Part shown: positions 52,331 to 60,639 of the stretch, in pieces
Layout of the letters: the number at the start of each line of letters is the position of its first letter
Position numbering within the stretch: the stretch's first letter is position 1
Source: Actinacidiphila guanduensis
GTDB taxonomy: Bacteria > Actinomycetota > Actinomycetes > Streptomycetales > Streptomycetaceae
Length of the DNA: 64,000 nucleotides
Assembly (NCBI RefSeq): GCF_900103985.1
Contig: NZ_FNIE01000004.1
Span: forward strand, 558,001 to 622,000
Reading direction: 5' to 3'
Translations under genes and position numbers: made by a program
The notes under the pieces: model-generated
What the model saw: only the letters and a program-made list of their open reading frames with translations
Database searches by the model: none
Told to the model about the DNA's origin: nothing

Positions 52331-52906
52331 TCAATGAGCGTAGTCGAAGCCGTGCGGGGCCGGGGCCGTGCGCATGGCGGTCGCGCTCGGGACGGGGGGT
52401 TCGGGCTCTCCCGCCGGGGCGGGCGCCGTGGGGGCTGCGGGGGCGGTGGCCGCGGTGGGCGGCGCGACCGGGTCGCCGAGCAGTTCGCGCAGCTTCAGGC
52501 TGTCGGCCGGCAGGTCACGGCGCCAGGCCATGGCCACCAGCGGGGCGAGCAGGAGGAGCGCGGCGGTGAGGGTGCTGGTCACCGACAGCCGCACCAGGGT
52601 GCCGTCGGCGTGCGGCAGCAGATCGAAGGAGTAGAGCGGGACCTGGGTGCCCAGCGGGCTCCACATCCGGCGGCCGCGGAATGCTATCCGGCGGGCGGGG
52701 TCGTACTCGGCGCACACCAGCAGGTGCGGCCGGCGCCGGCCGGGGAAGCGGTAGCGGTAGACGGCGCCATGGCCCGGACACACCTGCGCGGGATCGACCG
52801 AGGCCACCCCCGAGCTCCAGAGGGCGAGGTTGCGGGCATCGGCGAGGAAGTCGAAGACCTCCGCCGGCGACCGCCGCACGAACACGTTCGTTGACACGCT
52901 CGGCAT
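52331..52906 (-). CDS. SRPBCC family protein (polyketide cyclase-like)
   Basis: 191 residues from the ATG at 52906, with GGGGAGG upstream. The first ~140 residues form the START-like fold: FVRRSPAEVFDFLADARNLALWSSGVASVDP, later RIAFRGRRMWSP and TLVRLSVTSTLTAALLLLAPLVA. This last part is hydrophobic and could touch a membrane. The remaining 45 residues are Pro/Ala/Thr-rich. Such proteins bind small hydrophobic ligands; the ligand is unknown. Confidence 0.8.
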   Translation of the reverse strand: MPSVSTNVFVRRSPAEVFDFLADARNLALWSSGVASVDPAQVCPGHGAVYRYRFPGRRRPHLLVCAEYDPARRIAFRGRRMWSPLGTQVPLYSFDLLPHADGTLVRLSVTSTLTAALLLLAPLVAMAWRRDLPADSLKLRELLGDPVAPPTAATAPAAPTAPAPAGEPEPPVPSATAMRTAPAPHGFDYAH

Positions 52907-53121
52907 CACAAACCTCCCCGGTAGCGGCGTGGGCGAGCCGCCTGCGCGGGCGCGAACCGAATCGACGGTGCGTGCGCCGGCCGGGCGGGGCCGCCTGCTT
53001 CACTCCTCTTCCACAGCGTGCCCCGCAAAAGGTCACATGTCGTGGCAATACGGCCATTGGAGTGAGTCAGGCGCCCGCACGGGGGTGATCAGGAGGGGTC
53101 CGGGGCCGATAGCCTGACCAG

Positions 53122-53586
53122 GTGGAAGAGCAGAAGTTGCCGGCCCGGTTCGAACGCGGCACCGACGGACCGAAAGTGATCGTCGCCGGGCTGGACGGCT
53201 CGGAGTCCTCGTGGCGCGCGGCCGCCTACGCCAGCGGGCTCGCCCGCCGGCAGAACGCGCTGCTCGCCCTGGTCTACGTGCAGCCTTTCATGGCCGGCGG
53301 CGCCGCCCTCGGGGTGCCGGTCTCCGAGGCGGAGACCGGCGTCGCCCAGCAGCTGCTCGCCGAGATCCGCGAGTCGGTGCGGCGGGTGTCGGACGCCTTC
53401 CAGGTCCGCTGGGAGTTCCACACCTTCCGCGGCGACCCGTACAACGGCCTGGCGATGGCCGCCGACCAGCTGACCGCGGACGCGGTGGTGGTCGGCGCCT
53501 CGGAGCGGGCCGGGCACCGGCTGGTCGGGTCCGTCGCCGTCCGCCTGGTCAAGGCGGGCCGCTGGCCGGTCACGGTGGTGCCGTAG
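53122..53586 (+). CDS. Universal stress protein (UspA family)
   Basis: 154 residues from the GTG at 53122. The UspA strand VIVAGLDGSESSWRAAAYASGLA and the ATP-binding loop VVGASERAGHRLVGSVAVRLVKAGRWPVTVVP (near residues 122-154, G-2X-G-9X-G type) are clear. It is a cytoplasmic nucleotide-binding stress protein. It is convergent with the winged-helix gene. Confidence 0.93.
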   Translation: MEEQKLPARFERGTDGPKVIVAGLDGSESSWRAAAYASGLARRQNALLALVYVQPFMAGGAALGVPVSEAETGVAQQLLAEIRESVRRVSDAFQVRWEFHTFRGDPYNGLAMAADQLTADAVVVGASERAGHRLVGSVAVRLVKAGRWPVTVVP

Positions 53587-53633
53587 CGGATCGGGCGCGG
53601 ACCCGACGGGCCCCCGACGGGCCGGCGCCGGTC

Positions 53634-54197
53634 TCAGCCGAGGGCGGCGGCGGGGACGTACTTGTAGCCGACCCGGCGGACGGTAACGATGCTGGCGCGG
53701 TGCTCGGCGCCCAGCTTGCGGCGCAGCCGGGCGATGTGGACGTCCACGGTGCGGCCGTCGCCGACATGGCCGTAGCCCCAGACGGTGGTGACGAGCTGGT
53801 CGCGCGAGTGCACCCGGTGCGGGTGGGCGACCAGGTGGGCCAGCAGCTCGAACTCCAGGTACGTCAGGTCCAGGGCGCGCCCGTCGACCACGGCGGTGCG
53901 GCGGTCGCCGTCGATCCGCAGCCGGGGGCCCTCACCGGCCTGCGGTGCGGGCTCGGGCTCGGCGGTGATCGGCGGCTCGACCTGGTCGGCGGGCACCAGG
54001 ACCAGGTAGCCGACCATCGGGGCGCCGCCGGGTGCCGCGGGCAGCACGTGTCCGGGGGCGGGCAGCCAGGTGGCGCCGGGCGGCAGGAAGTCCGGTGCGG
54101 GCGGGACCTCGTCGGGTCCCACGGCACGCAGCCGCTGGCGGGCGGTGGCGGACGCGGGCAGGGGCTGGACAGGGGAAACGGGAGAGACGTTCGACAT
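53634..54197 (-). CDS. Orphan winged-helix (OmpR-type) transcriptional regulator without receiver
   Basis: 187 residues. The C-terminal ~95 residues are a typical OmpR/PhoB effector domain: ALDLTYLEFELLAHLVAHPHRVHSRDQLVTTVWGYGHVGDGRTVDVHIARLRRKLG then TVRRVGYKYV. The first ~90 are Pro/Ala-rich with no receiver motif and no phosphorylation Asp. It is a lone DNA-binding domain, probably controlled by other means. It is divergent from a small membrane protein 403 bp away. Confidence 0.88.
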   Translation of the reverse strand: MSNVSPVSPVQPLPASATARQRLRAVGPDEVPPAPDFLPPGATWLPAPGHVLPAAPGGAPMVGYLVLVPADQVEPPITAEPEPAPQAGEGPRLRIDGDRRTAVVDGRALDLTYLEFELLAHLVAHPHRVHSRDQLVTTVWGYGHVGDGRTVDVHIARLRRKLGAEHRASIVTVRRVGYKYVPAAALG

Positions 54198-54600
54198 GGC
54201 TTCGGCTCTTTCGCGCGATGGGGTCGGTGGACGCCGTGGTGCGCGGACCGGAACGCTGTGCCTGCTCCTGGGGTGGGCACCGCCGGTCGGGCGGCGGTGC
54301 GGCAGGGATCAGCGGCAGGTGCGGTTCCGCGCGGGGATCGCGCGGCAACACCAGAGGTCGAAGTGGTGCTCCTGCCGGGACGGCCAGAAGGGCTCGAGGT
54401 CGTTGCGACCTGTCCCGGTGTCAGTAGTGCTGGCCATGGACCCCATTGAACCAGACCAAGGCCGCCGGGTGTGAGGGGTTGGGGACAGGAGGTGACGTGT
54501 CCGCGGTCACTCCCGCGCCGCCCGCGTGGGCAGCCGGGGCCCTGCCGCGGGGCGCGGCGGATGCGGGGCTACGCTGGGGCGTCGAGCATAAGGAGTTGCC
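54198..54600. other. Intergenic region before the small membrane protein
   Basis: No gene is seen in about 400 bp. It carries the promoter of the winged-helix gene and of the small membrane protein; AAGGAG at 54590-54595 is the latter's ribosome-binding site. The reverse-strand frame crossing it has no family likeness. Confidence 0.5.
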
Positions 54601-54747
54601 ATGCAGATCCACCACGCGCTGACGACGCTGGCCGTCAGCCAGTCGTCGGGCCCCGGCCCGGTGATGCGCAGCCTCATCGTGATCTCGGTGGTCGGCGCCG
54701 CGTTCCTCGGCTGGTTCCTGCTGCGCGGCTACCGCGACAACGACTGA
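54601..54747 (+). CDS. Small single-pass membrane protein (48 residues)
   Basis: 48 residues, beginning MQIHHALTTLAVSQSSG with a predicted transmembrane helix about 24-42 (LIVISVVGAAFLGWFLL) and a short charged tail RGYRDND. The ribosome-binding site AAGGAG six bases before the ATG and the close terminator support a real gene. The function is unknown. It is convergent with the acyl-CoA dehydrogenase. Confidence 0.8.
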   Translation: MQIHHALTTLAVSQSSGPGPVMRSLIVISVVGAAFLGWFLLRGYRDND

Positions 54748-54788
54748 ACCGGCGCGCGCGGGCAGCACACAGCCCCCCACGCAGCACA

Positions 54789-54841
54789 AGGGACGCCGCA
54801 GGAAGCGCGGGGCTGGTGCCCGCGCTTCCTGCGGCGTCCCT
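54789..54841. terminator. Bidirectional terminator hairpin (23-bp stem)
   Basis: A perfect 23-bp inverted repeat (54789-54811 and 54819-54841) with a 7-base loop lies between two convergent genes. It has no T-run but its length makes it a strong two-way terminator. Confidence 0.88.
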
Positions 54842-54868
54842 CGCGTTCCGGCGGCCGCCGGTGCCGCC

Positions 54869-56101
54869 TCAGCGGATCGGCAGCCCGGACAGGGTACGGG
54901 CGATGACCAGCCGCTGGATCTCGCTGGTGCCCTCGAAGATGGTGTAGATCGCGCTGTCGCGGTGCATCCGCTCGACCGGGTACTCGCGGGTGTAGCCGTT
55001 GCCGCCCAGGATCTGGATGGCCTGCGCGGTGACCTTCTTGGCGGTCTCGCTGGCGAACAGCTTGGACATCGAGCCCTCGGCCGAGGTGAACGGGCGGCCG
55101 GCGGTCGCCATCCACGAGGCGCGCCACACCAGCAGCCGGGCAGCGTCGATCTGCGTGCGCATGTCGGCCAGTTGGAAGGCCACGCCCTGGTTGTCGATGA
55201 TCGGGCGGCCGAACTGCTCGCGGCCCTTGGCGTACTCCAGGGCGTACTCGTAGGCCGCCCGCGCGGTGCCGACGGCCATGGCGCCGACCGCCGGGCGGGA
55301 CGCCTCGAAGGTCGCCATCGCCGCGTTCTTGACCCTCTCGCCCCCTTCGGCCGACTTGGCCCGCTCGCGGGCCCTGGCCAGCCGCTCGTCCAGCTTCTCC
55401 TTGCCGCCGAGCAGGCAGTGCCCGGGCACGCGCACGTCCTCCAGCACCACTTCGGCGGTGTGCGACGCGCGGATGCCGTGCTTCTTGAACTTCTGGCCCT
55501 GGGAGAGGCCCGCGGTGCCCGGCGGCACGATGAAGGAGGCGTGGCCGCGGGTGCCGAGGTCGGGGTCGACCACGGCGACGACCACGTGGACGTTGGCGAT
55601 GCCGCCGTTGGTGGCCCAGGTCTTGGTGCCGTTGAGCACCCACTCGTCTTTGGCCTGGTCGTAGACCGCGCGGGTGCGCATCGAGCCGACGTCGGAGCCG
55701 GCGTCGGGCTCGGAGGAGCAGAAGGCGGCGACCTTCACGTCGTCGGCGTCACCGTACATCTGCGGCACCCAGGTGCCGATCTGCTCCTCGGTGCCGTTGG
55801 CGAGCACGCCGACGGCGGCCAGGCCGGTGCCGACGATGGACAGCGCGATGCCGGCGTCGCCCCAGAACAGCTCCTCCATCGTCATGGGGATGCCCAGGCC
55901 GGTGGGGTCGAAGAACTGCTGGGCGTAGAAGTCCAGGGAGTACAGGCCGATCTTGGCGGCCTCCTGGATGATCGGCCAGGGTGTCTCCTCGCGCTCGTCC
56001 CACTCCGCGGCGGCCGGGCGCATCACGTCGGCCGCGAAGCCGTGGATCCACTCGCGCACCGACTGCTGCTCGTCGTTGAGTTCGAGCGTGAAGTCGCCCA
56101 T
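54869..56101 (-). CDS. Acyl-CoA dehydrogenase
   Basis: 410 residues from the ATG at 56101, with GGAGGGG upstream. The flavin/substrate segments AAFCSSEPDAGSDVGSMRTRA and WATNGGIANVHVV are present, as is the late GRPIIDNQGVAFQLADM then QILGGNGYTREYPVERMHRDSAIYTIFEGTSEIQRLVIAR, which holds the catalytic Glu. It should oxidise acyl-CoA in beta-oxidation or amino-acid breakdown with FAD. It is divergent from a TetR regulator through a 214-bp gap with matched inverted repeats, like a FadR-type control. Confidence 0.94.
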   Translation of the reverse strand: MGDFTLELNDEQQSVREWIHGFAADVMRPAAAEWDEREETPWPIIQEAAKIGLYSLDFYAQQFFDPTGLGIPMTMEELFWGDAGIALSIVGTGLAAVGVLANGTEEQIGTWVPQMYGDADDVKVAAFCSSEPDAGSDVGSMRTRAVYDQAKDEWVLNGTKTWATNGGIANVHVVVAVVDPDLGTRGHASFIVPPGTAGLSQGQKFKKHGIRASHTAEVVLEDVRVPGHCLLGGKEKLDERLARARERAKSAEGGERVKNAAMATFEASRPAVGAMAVGTARAAYEYALEYAKGREQFGRPIIDNQGVAFQLADMRTQIDAARLLVWRASWMATAGRPFTSAEGSMSKLFASETAKKVTAQAIQILGGNGYTREYPVERMHRDSAIYTIFEGTSEIQRLVIARTLSGLPIR

Positions 56102-56117
56102 CGTCCCCTCCACGTAC

Positions 56118-56146
56118 GTTACTAGCGGTAACCGCAGTCTGTTACC
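56118..56146. promoter_or_regulatory. TetR operator-like inverted repeats
   Basis: GTTAC-N5-GTAAC (56118-56132) and the overlapping GGTAAC-N8-GTTACC (56127-56146) lie 17 bp upstream of the acyl-CoA dehydrogenase start. They probably bind the divergent TetR protein. Confidence 0.7.
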
Positions 56147-56315
56147 GGAGGGTAGGGCATGTCAACCCGCCCCCGCCCGCCCCGGGCGGGGCCGCCCCCG
56201 GAGCTCGTGAGGTGTTACGTTGCGGCCGGGGGCAACGGCGGAGCGCATATGCGTGCCGCCGCGGCTGCGGGACCGGCAGCCGATCAGGGGCGAGGCAGAG
56301 ACCGGGAGGCGCGCG

Positions 56316-56957
56316 GTGGAGACCGGGCATCGGCAGGACCAGCGGACGGCCACGGAGCGGCGGCGGACCGAACTCCTGGAGGCCGCCGAGCGGGTCGTGC
56401 TGCGGGACGGGCCCGAGGCGTCGATGAACGCGATCGCGGCCGAGGCGGGCATCACCAAGCCGATCCTCTACCGGCACTTCGGCGACAAGTCCGGGCTCTA
56501 CCGGGCGCTGGCCAAGCGGCACACCGACGCGCTGCTCGCCACCCTGCGCGCGGCCCTGGACTCCCCCGGCGACCGCCGGGACCGGGTCGAGGCCACCCTG
56601 CACGCCTACCTGTCCGCGATCGAGAGCAACCCGCAGGTCTACCGCTTCCTGATGCACCCGGCCGAAGCCCCGACGGGCGACGGCGAGAAGGGGTTCGACC
56701 TCGGCCGCCACCAGGTGCCGCTGCTGCGCCGCATGGGCGAGGAACTCGGCGACGTCGTCGCCGAGCAGCTCGACCTCGGGCCCGACGCCGGCACCGTCGC
56801 CCGCGTCTGGGGCCACGGCATCGTCGGCATGATGTACGCGGCGGGTGACTGGTGGCTCGGCGAACGCCCCTGCCCCCGCGACGAGTTGGTCCGCACCCTC
56901 GCCGACCTCCTCTGGGGCCGCCTCTCCACCGCCCCCGACCGCACCGCCCCCCAGTAG
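56316..56957 (+). CDS. TetR/AcrR family regulator of acyl-CoA dehydrogenase
   Basis: 213 residues from the GTG at 56316, with GGGAGG five bases before. The helix-turn-helix is near residues 18-62 (LLEAAERVVLRDGPEASMNAIAAEAGITKPILYRHFGDKSGLYRAL). A helical ligand domain follows. A longer start at TTG 56220 is possible but has no good ribosome-binding site. It likely senses an acyl-CoA and represses the dehydrogenase. Confidence 0.9.
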   Translation: METGHRQDQRTATERRRTELLEAAERVVLRDGPEASMNAIAAEAGITKPILYRHFGDKSGLYRALAKRHTDALLATLRAALDSPGDRRDRVEATLHAYLSAIESNPQVYRFLMHPAEAPTGDGEKGFDLGRHQVPLLRRMGEELGDVVAEQLDLGPDAGTVARVWGHGIVGMMYAAGDWWLGERPCPRDELVRTLADLLWGRLSTAPDRTAPQ

Positions 56958-56975
56958 AAGGGCGCCCTACCGGCC

Positions 56976-57110
56976 GGCCTGCGGCCGGAAACGAGGAGAA
57001 CCCCGACGGCGGGAGCCGTACAAGCCCCCCGGCCTGCGGCCGGAACGCAAGAGGAACCCCAGCGGCGTGGAGCCGCAGAAGGACCCCGGGCCTGCGGCCG
57101 GAGGCGGAGG
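56976..57110. repeat. Short-unit repeat C, related to arrays A and B
   Basis: GGCCTGCGGCCGG starts at 56976, 57031 and 57089 (periods 55 and 58 bp), each followed by a GAACCCC-type and GGCGGGAGCCG-type box. It shares two of the three modules of the 138-bp units of arrays A and B but lacks the GGGGCGCGGGGAACTGCGCG core. It lies 85 bp upstream of murT. Confidence 0.75.
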
Positions 57111-57194
57111 CGAACCCTCACGGCGGGGAGCCGCCCCCGCACCCGACGGAGTCGATAGGCTGAGCAGCGACGAAGTCGAGGAGGAGCACAGACG

Positions 57195-58436
57195 ATGGCA
57201 GGCAACTCGGAGCCGCTGTCGCCGCGGGCCAAACTGGCCGTGACGGCCGGCAAGGCCGCCGCGGCGGTGTCGCGGGCGGCGGGCAAGGGCAGCGGTTCGG
57301 TGATCGGCGGCAAGGTCGCCCTCAGGTTCGACCCCGACCTGCTCGCCCGGTTGGCCCACCACCTCGACGTGGTGCTCGTCTCGGCCACCAACGGCAAGAC
57401 CACCACCACCCGGCTGCTCGCCGAGGCGCTGCGGGCCGGCGGCCCGGTCGTCTCCAACGCGCTGGGCGCCAACATGCCGGCCGGCATCACCTCCGCCCTG
57501 GCCGGCGGCTCCGACGCGCGCTACGGCGTGATCGAGGTGGACGAGAAGTACCTGGCCGGTGTCGCCCGCGACGTCTCCCCCAAGGCGATCGCCCTGCTCA
57601 ACCTCTCCCGCGACCAGCTGGACCGCGCCGCCGAGACGCGGATGCTCGCCGAGAAGTGGCGCGAGGGCCTCGCCGGTTCGGACGCGATCATCATCGCGAA
57701 CGCCGACGACCCGCTGATCACCTGGGCCGCCTCCTCCAGCCCCACCGTGGTGTGGGTGGCCGGCGGCCAGTCGTGGAAGGACGACGCCTGGTCCTGCCCG
57801 TCCTGCGGCGGCGTGCTGCAGCGCCCCTCGGACGACTGGTACTGCGGCGAGTGCGGCTTCCGCCGCCCGACGCCCACCTGGGCCCTGCACGGCGACCACG
57901 TCATCGACCCGCACGGGGTCGCCTGGCCGATCCAGCTCCAACTGCCGGGCCGCGCCAACAAGTCCAACGCCGCGATGTCCACCGCGGTGGCCGCCGCGGC
58001 CTTCGGCATCGACCCGAAGGTCGCGCTGGAGCGGATGTACAAGGTGCAGGCCGTGGCCGGCCGCTACGACGTGGTCTCCTACCGGCAGCGCGAACTGCGG
58101 CTGCTGCTGGCGAAGAACCCCGCGGGCTGGCTGGAGACCTTCTCGCTCATCGACGGCCCGCCCACCCCGGTGATCCTGTCGGTCAACGCCCGCGGCGCCG
58201 ACGGCACCGACACCTCCTGGCTGTGGGACGTGGACTACACCCGGCTGGCCGGCCACCCGATCCTCGTGCTCGGCGACCGCAAGCTGGACCTGGCGGTGCG
58301 GCTGGAGGTGGCCGGGCTGCGGTTCCGGGTCTGCGCGGACCTGGAGGAGGCGGTGGGCGCGGCCCCGCCCGGCCGGATCGAGGCCATCGCCAACTACACG
58401 GCCTTCCAGGACCTGCGCCGCAAGGTGGGGAACTGA
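57195..58436 (+). CDS. murT: Lipid II isoglutaminyl synthase, MurT subunit
   Basis: 413 residues, ATG 57195 preceded by GAGGAGGAGC. It has a Mur-ligase ATP site (LVSATNGKTTTTRLL, GKT 67-69), a zinc ribbon with CPSC (201-204) and CGEC (217-220), and a Mur ligase C-terminal domain. With the amidotransferase GatD it turns D-Glu of lipid II into D-isoglutamine. Both genes stand in the expected order, 29 bp apart. Confidence 0.96.
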   Translation: MAGNSEPLSPRAKLAVTAGKAAAAVSRAAGKGSGSVIGGKVALRFDPDLLARLAHHLDVVLVSATNGKTTTTRLLAEALRAGGPVVSNALGANMPAGITSALAGGSDARYGVIEVDEKYLAGVARDVSPKAIALLNLSRDQLDRAAETRMLAEKWREGLAGSDAIIIANADDPLITWAASSSPTVVWVAGGQSWKDDAWSCPSCGGVLQRPSDDWYCGECGFRRPTPTWALHGDHVIDPHGVAWPIQLQLPGRANKSNAAMSTAVAAAAFGIDPKVALERMYKVQAVAGRYDVVSYRQRELRLLLAKNPAGWLETFSLIDGPPTPVILSVNARGADGTDTSWLWDVDYTRLAGHPILVLGDRKLDLAVRLEVAGLRFRVCADLEEAVGAAPPGRIEAIANYTAFQDLRRKVGN

Positions 58437-58465
58437 ACCGCGTGAGGACCCGAGGAGAAGCACGC

Positions 58466-59194
58466 ATGAGTGATTCCAGCCTGCGTCTGGTGTGGGTCTA
58501 CCCCGACCTGCTCAGCACCTACGGCGACCAGGGCAACGTGCTGGTCGTCGAGCGGCGGGCCCAGCAGCGCCGGGTGCCGGTCAGCCGGGTGGACGTCCGC
58601 TCCGACCAGGCGATCCCGACGTCGGGCGACATCTACCTGATCGGCGGCGGCGAGGACCGCCCGCAGCGGCTGGCCGCCGAGCGGCTGCGCCGCGACGGCG
58701 GCCTGGAGCGGGCGGTGGCCAACGGCGCCATCGTCTTCTCGGTCTGCGCCGGCTACCAGATCCTGGGCCACGAGTTCGTCAACGACCTGGGCCGCCCCGA
58801 GCCGGGCCTCGGCCTGCTGGACGTGGTGAGCGTGCGCGGCGAGGGCGAGCGCTGCGTCGGCGACGTACTGGCCGACATCGACCCGCAGTTGGGCCTGCCG
58901 CCGCTGACCGGGTTCGAGAACCACCAGGGCGTCACGCACCTGGGCCCGAGCGCGCGGCCGCTGGCCCGTACCCGAATCGGGAAGGGCAACGGCACCGGCG
59001 ACGGCACCGAGGGCGCCTTCAACGAGACGGTGTTCGGCACGTACATGCACGGCCCCGTCATGGCCCGCAACCCGCAGATCGCCGACCTGCTGATCAAGCT
59101 GGCCCTCGACGTCAACGCGCTGCCGCCGGTCGACGACCAGTGGTACGAGGCGCTGCGGGCCGAGCGGATCGCCGCCGCGAGCCAGCCGGCCTGA
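58466..59194 (+). CDS. gatD: Lipid II isoglutaminyl synthase, GatD glutaminase subunit
   Basis: 242 residues, ATG 58466. It is a class I glutamine amidotransferase with the nucleophile Cys94 in FSVCAGYQILG and His195 in GTYMHGPV. It supplies ammonia from glutamine to MurT. The pair is essential in several Gram-positive bacteria for peptidoglycan cross-linking. Confidence 0.96.
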   Translation: MSDSSLRLVWVYPDLLSTYGDQGNVLVVERRAQQRRVPVSRVDVRSDQAIPTSGDIYLIGGGEDRPQRLAAERLRRDGGLERAVANGAIVFSVCAGYQILGHEFVNDLGRPEPGLGLLDVVSVRGEGERCVGDVLADIDPQLGLPPLTGFENHQGVTHLGPSARPLARTRIGKGNGTGDGTEGAFNETVFGTYMHGPVMARNPQIADLLIKLALDVNALPPVDDQWYEALRAERIAAASQPA

Positions 59195-59198
59195 CACC

Positions 59199-59280
59199 CG
59201 CGTCCCCGGGGCACGCCTCCGGCCGCCCCCGTATACGCCGCTCCCGGCGGTCCCCCGCAGGTCGGGCCGCCGGGGACGCG
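59199..59280. other. Long-range inverted repeat after gatD
   Basis: CGCGTCCCCGG (59199-59209) is matched by CCGGGGACGCG (59270-59280) with a 60-base loop holding a smaller GCCG...CGGC stem. It may terminate the murT-gatD transcript. Confidence 0.45.
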
Positions 59281-59450
59281 TGGGGGCCGCCGTCACGCTG
59301 TGCGGCCGTCACCTGCCGTTCGGGTAATGGTCAGGCGTCCGCAGAGCGGTCTCCGTGGAGGCCGCGGAGGCCGTCTCGGTAGCATGGGGCGCGGCCCACC
59401 CGGACGAAGGGGTCCGGCCGTCCGGTTGAGTTGCGGGAGTAGCGAGAGCA

Positions 59451-60476
59451 ATGCGTATTGGTGTGCTGACCAGCGGCGGCGACTGCCCCGGACTCAACGC
59501 CGTCATCCGGTCCGTCGTGCACCGCGCCGTGGTCGACCACGGCGACGAGGTGATCGGGTTCCACGACGGCTGGAAGGGCCTGCTGGAATGCGACTACCGC
59601 AAGCTCGACCTGGACGCGGTGGGTGGCATCCTCGCCCGCGGCGGCACCATCCTCGGCTCCTCCCGCGTACAGCCCGCGCATCTGCGCGGCGGTGTGGAGC
59701 GCGCCCGCGGCCATGTGCAGGACCTCGGCCTCGACGCGATCATCCCGATCGGCGGCGAGGGCACCCTGAAGGCCGCCAAGCTGCTGTCGGACGCCGGGCT
59801 GCCGATCCTCGGCGTGCCGAAGACGATCGACAACGACATCGCCTCCACCGACGTGACCTTCGGCTTCGACACCGCGGTCACGGTGGCCACCGAGGCGCTG
59901 GACCGGCTGAAGACCACCGCGGAGTCGCACCAGCGGGTGCTGATCGTGGAGGTCATGGGCCGGCACACCGGCTGGATCGCGCTGCACTCGGGCATGGCGG
60001 CCGGCGCGCACGCCATCCTGGTACCCGAACGCCCCTTCGACGTCCAGGAGTTGAGCGACGTCGTCGGCAAGCGCTTCGAGGCGGGCAAGAAGTTCGCCAT
60101 CGTGGTCGTCTCCGAAGGGGCCAAGCCCCGGGCGGGCACGATGGACTTCACCTCCGGCGAGACGGACATCTACGGCCACGAGCGGTTCACCGGCGTCGCC
60201 AACCAGCTCTCGATGGAGCTGGAGGAGCGGCTGGGCAAGGAGGCCCGCCCGGTGATCCTCGGTCACGTGCAGCGCGGCGGCACCCCCACCGCGTACGACA
60301 GGGTGCTCGCCACCCGCTTCGGCTGGCACGCGGTGGAGGCCGTGCACAACGGCCACTTCGGCATGATGACCGCCCTGCGCGGCACCGAGATCTCGCTGGT
60401 GCCGCTCGCCGAGGCGGTCGAGCAGCTGAAGACGGTGCCGGCCGAGCGCTACACCGAGGCCGAGTGCGTGCTGTGA
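59451..60476 (+). CDS. pfkA: 6-phosphofructokinase
   Basis: 341 residues, ATG 59451. The enzyme shows the ATP/substrate site GVLTSGGDCPGLNAVIR, GGEGTLKAAKLLS, the catalytic PKTIDNDI near residue 125 and MGRHTGWIALH. It phosphorylates fructose 6-phosphate to fructose 1,6-bisphosphate. The GGEGT form is common in actinobacterial phosphofructokinases; phosphate donor (ATP or pyrophosphate) cannot be fixed from this alone. Confidence 0.96.
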   Translation: MRIGVLTSGGDCPGLNAVIRSVVHRAVVDHGDEVIGFHDGWKGLLECDYRKLDLDAVGGILARGGTILGSSRVQPAHLRGGVERARGHVQDLGLDAIIPIGGEGTLKAAKLLSDAGLPILGVPKTIDNDIASTDVTFGFDTAVTVATEALDRLKTTAESHQRVLIVEVMGRHTGWIALHSGMAAGAHAILVPERPFDVQELSDVVGKRFEAGKKFAIVVVSEGAKPRAGTMDFTSGETDIYGHERFTGVANQLSMELEERLGKEARPVILGHVQRGGTPTAYDRVLATRFGWHAVEAVHNGHFGMMTALRGTEISLVPLAEAVEQLKTVPAERYTEAECVL

Positions 60477-60639
60477 GCCCGCGCGGCTGACGCCCCTCGA
60501 AGGCGGCCGCAGCCGGCCGCAACGGGCTGGTCCCGAGCGGCGCCCGGTCGTCCTGCCCGCCCCCGCCCGGTCCGCCGAACGGGGGCGGTTCTAGTCTGGT
60601 GCGGGGACAACGGCCCCGCGGCGGGCGAAGGAGTGACAG

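Noticed and set aside
54421..54789. Minus-strand frame opposite the small membrane protein
   Set aside because: Low-complexity translation; the plus-strand gene has the ribosome-binding site and a membrane helix.
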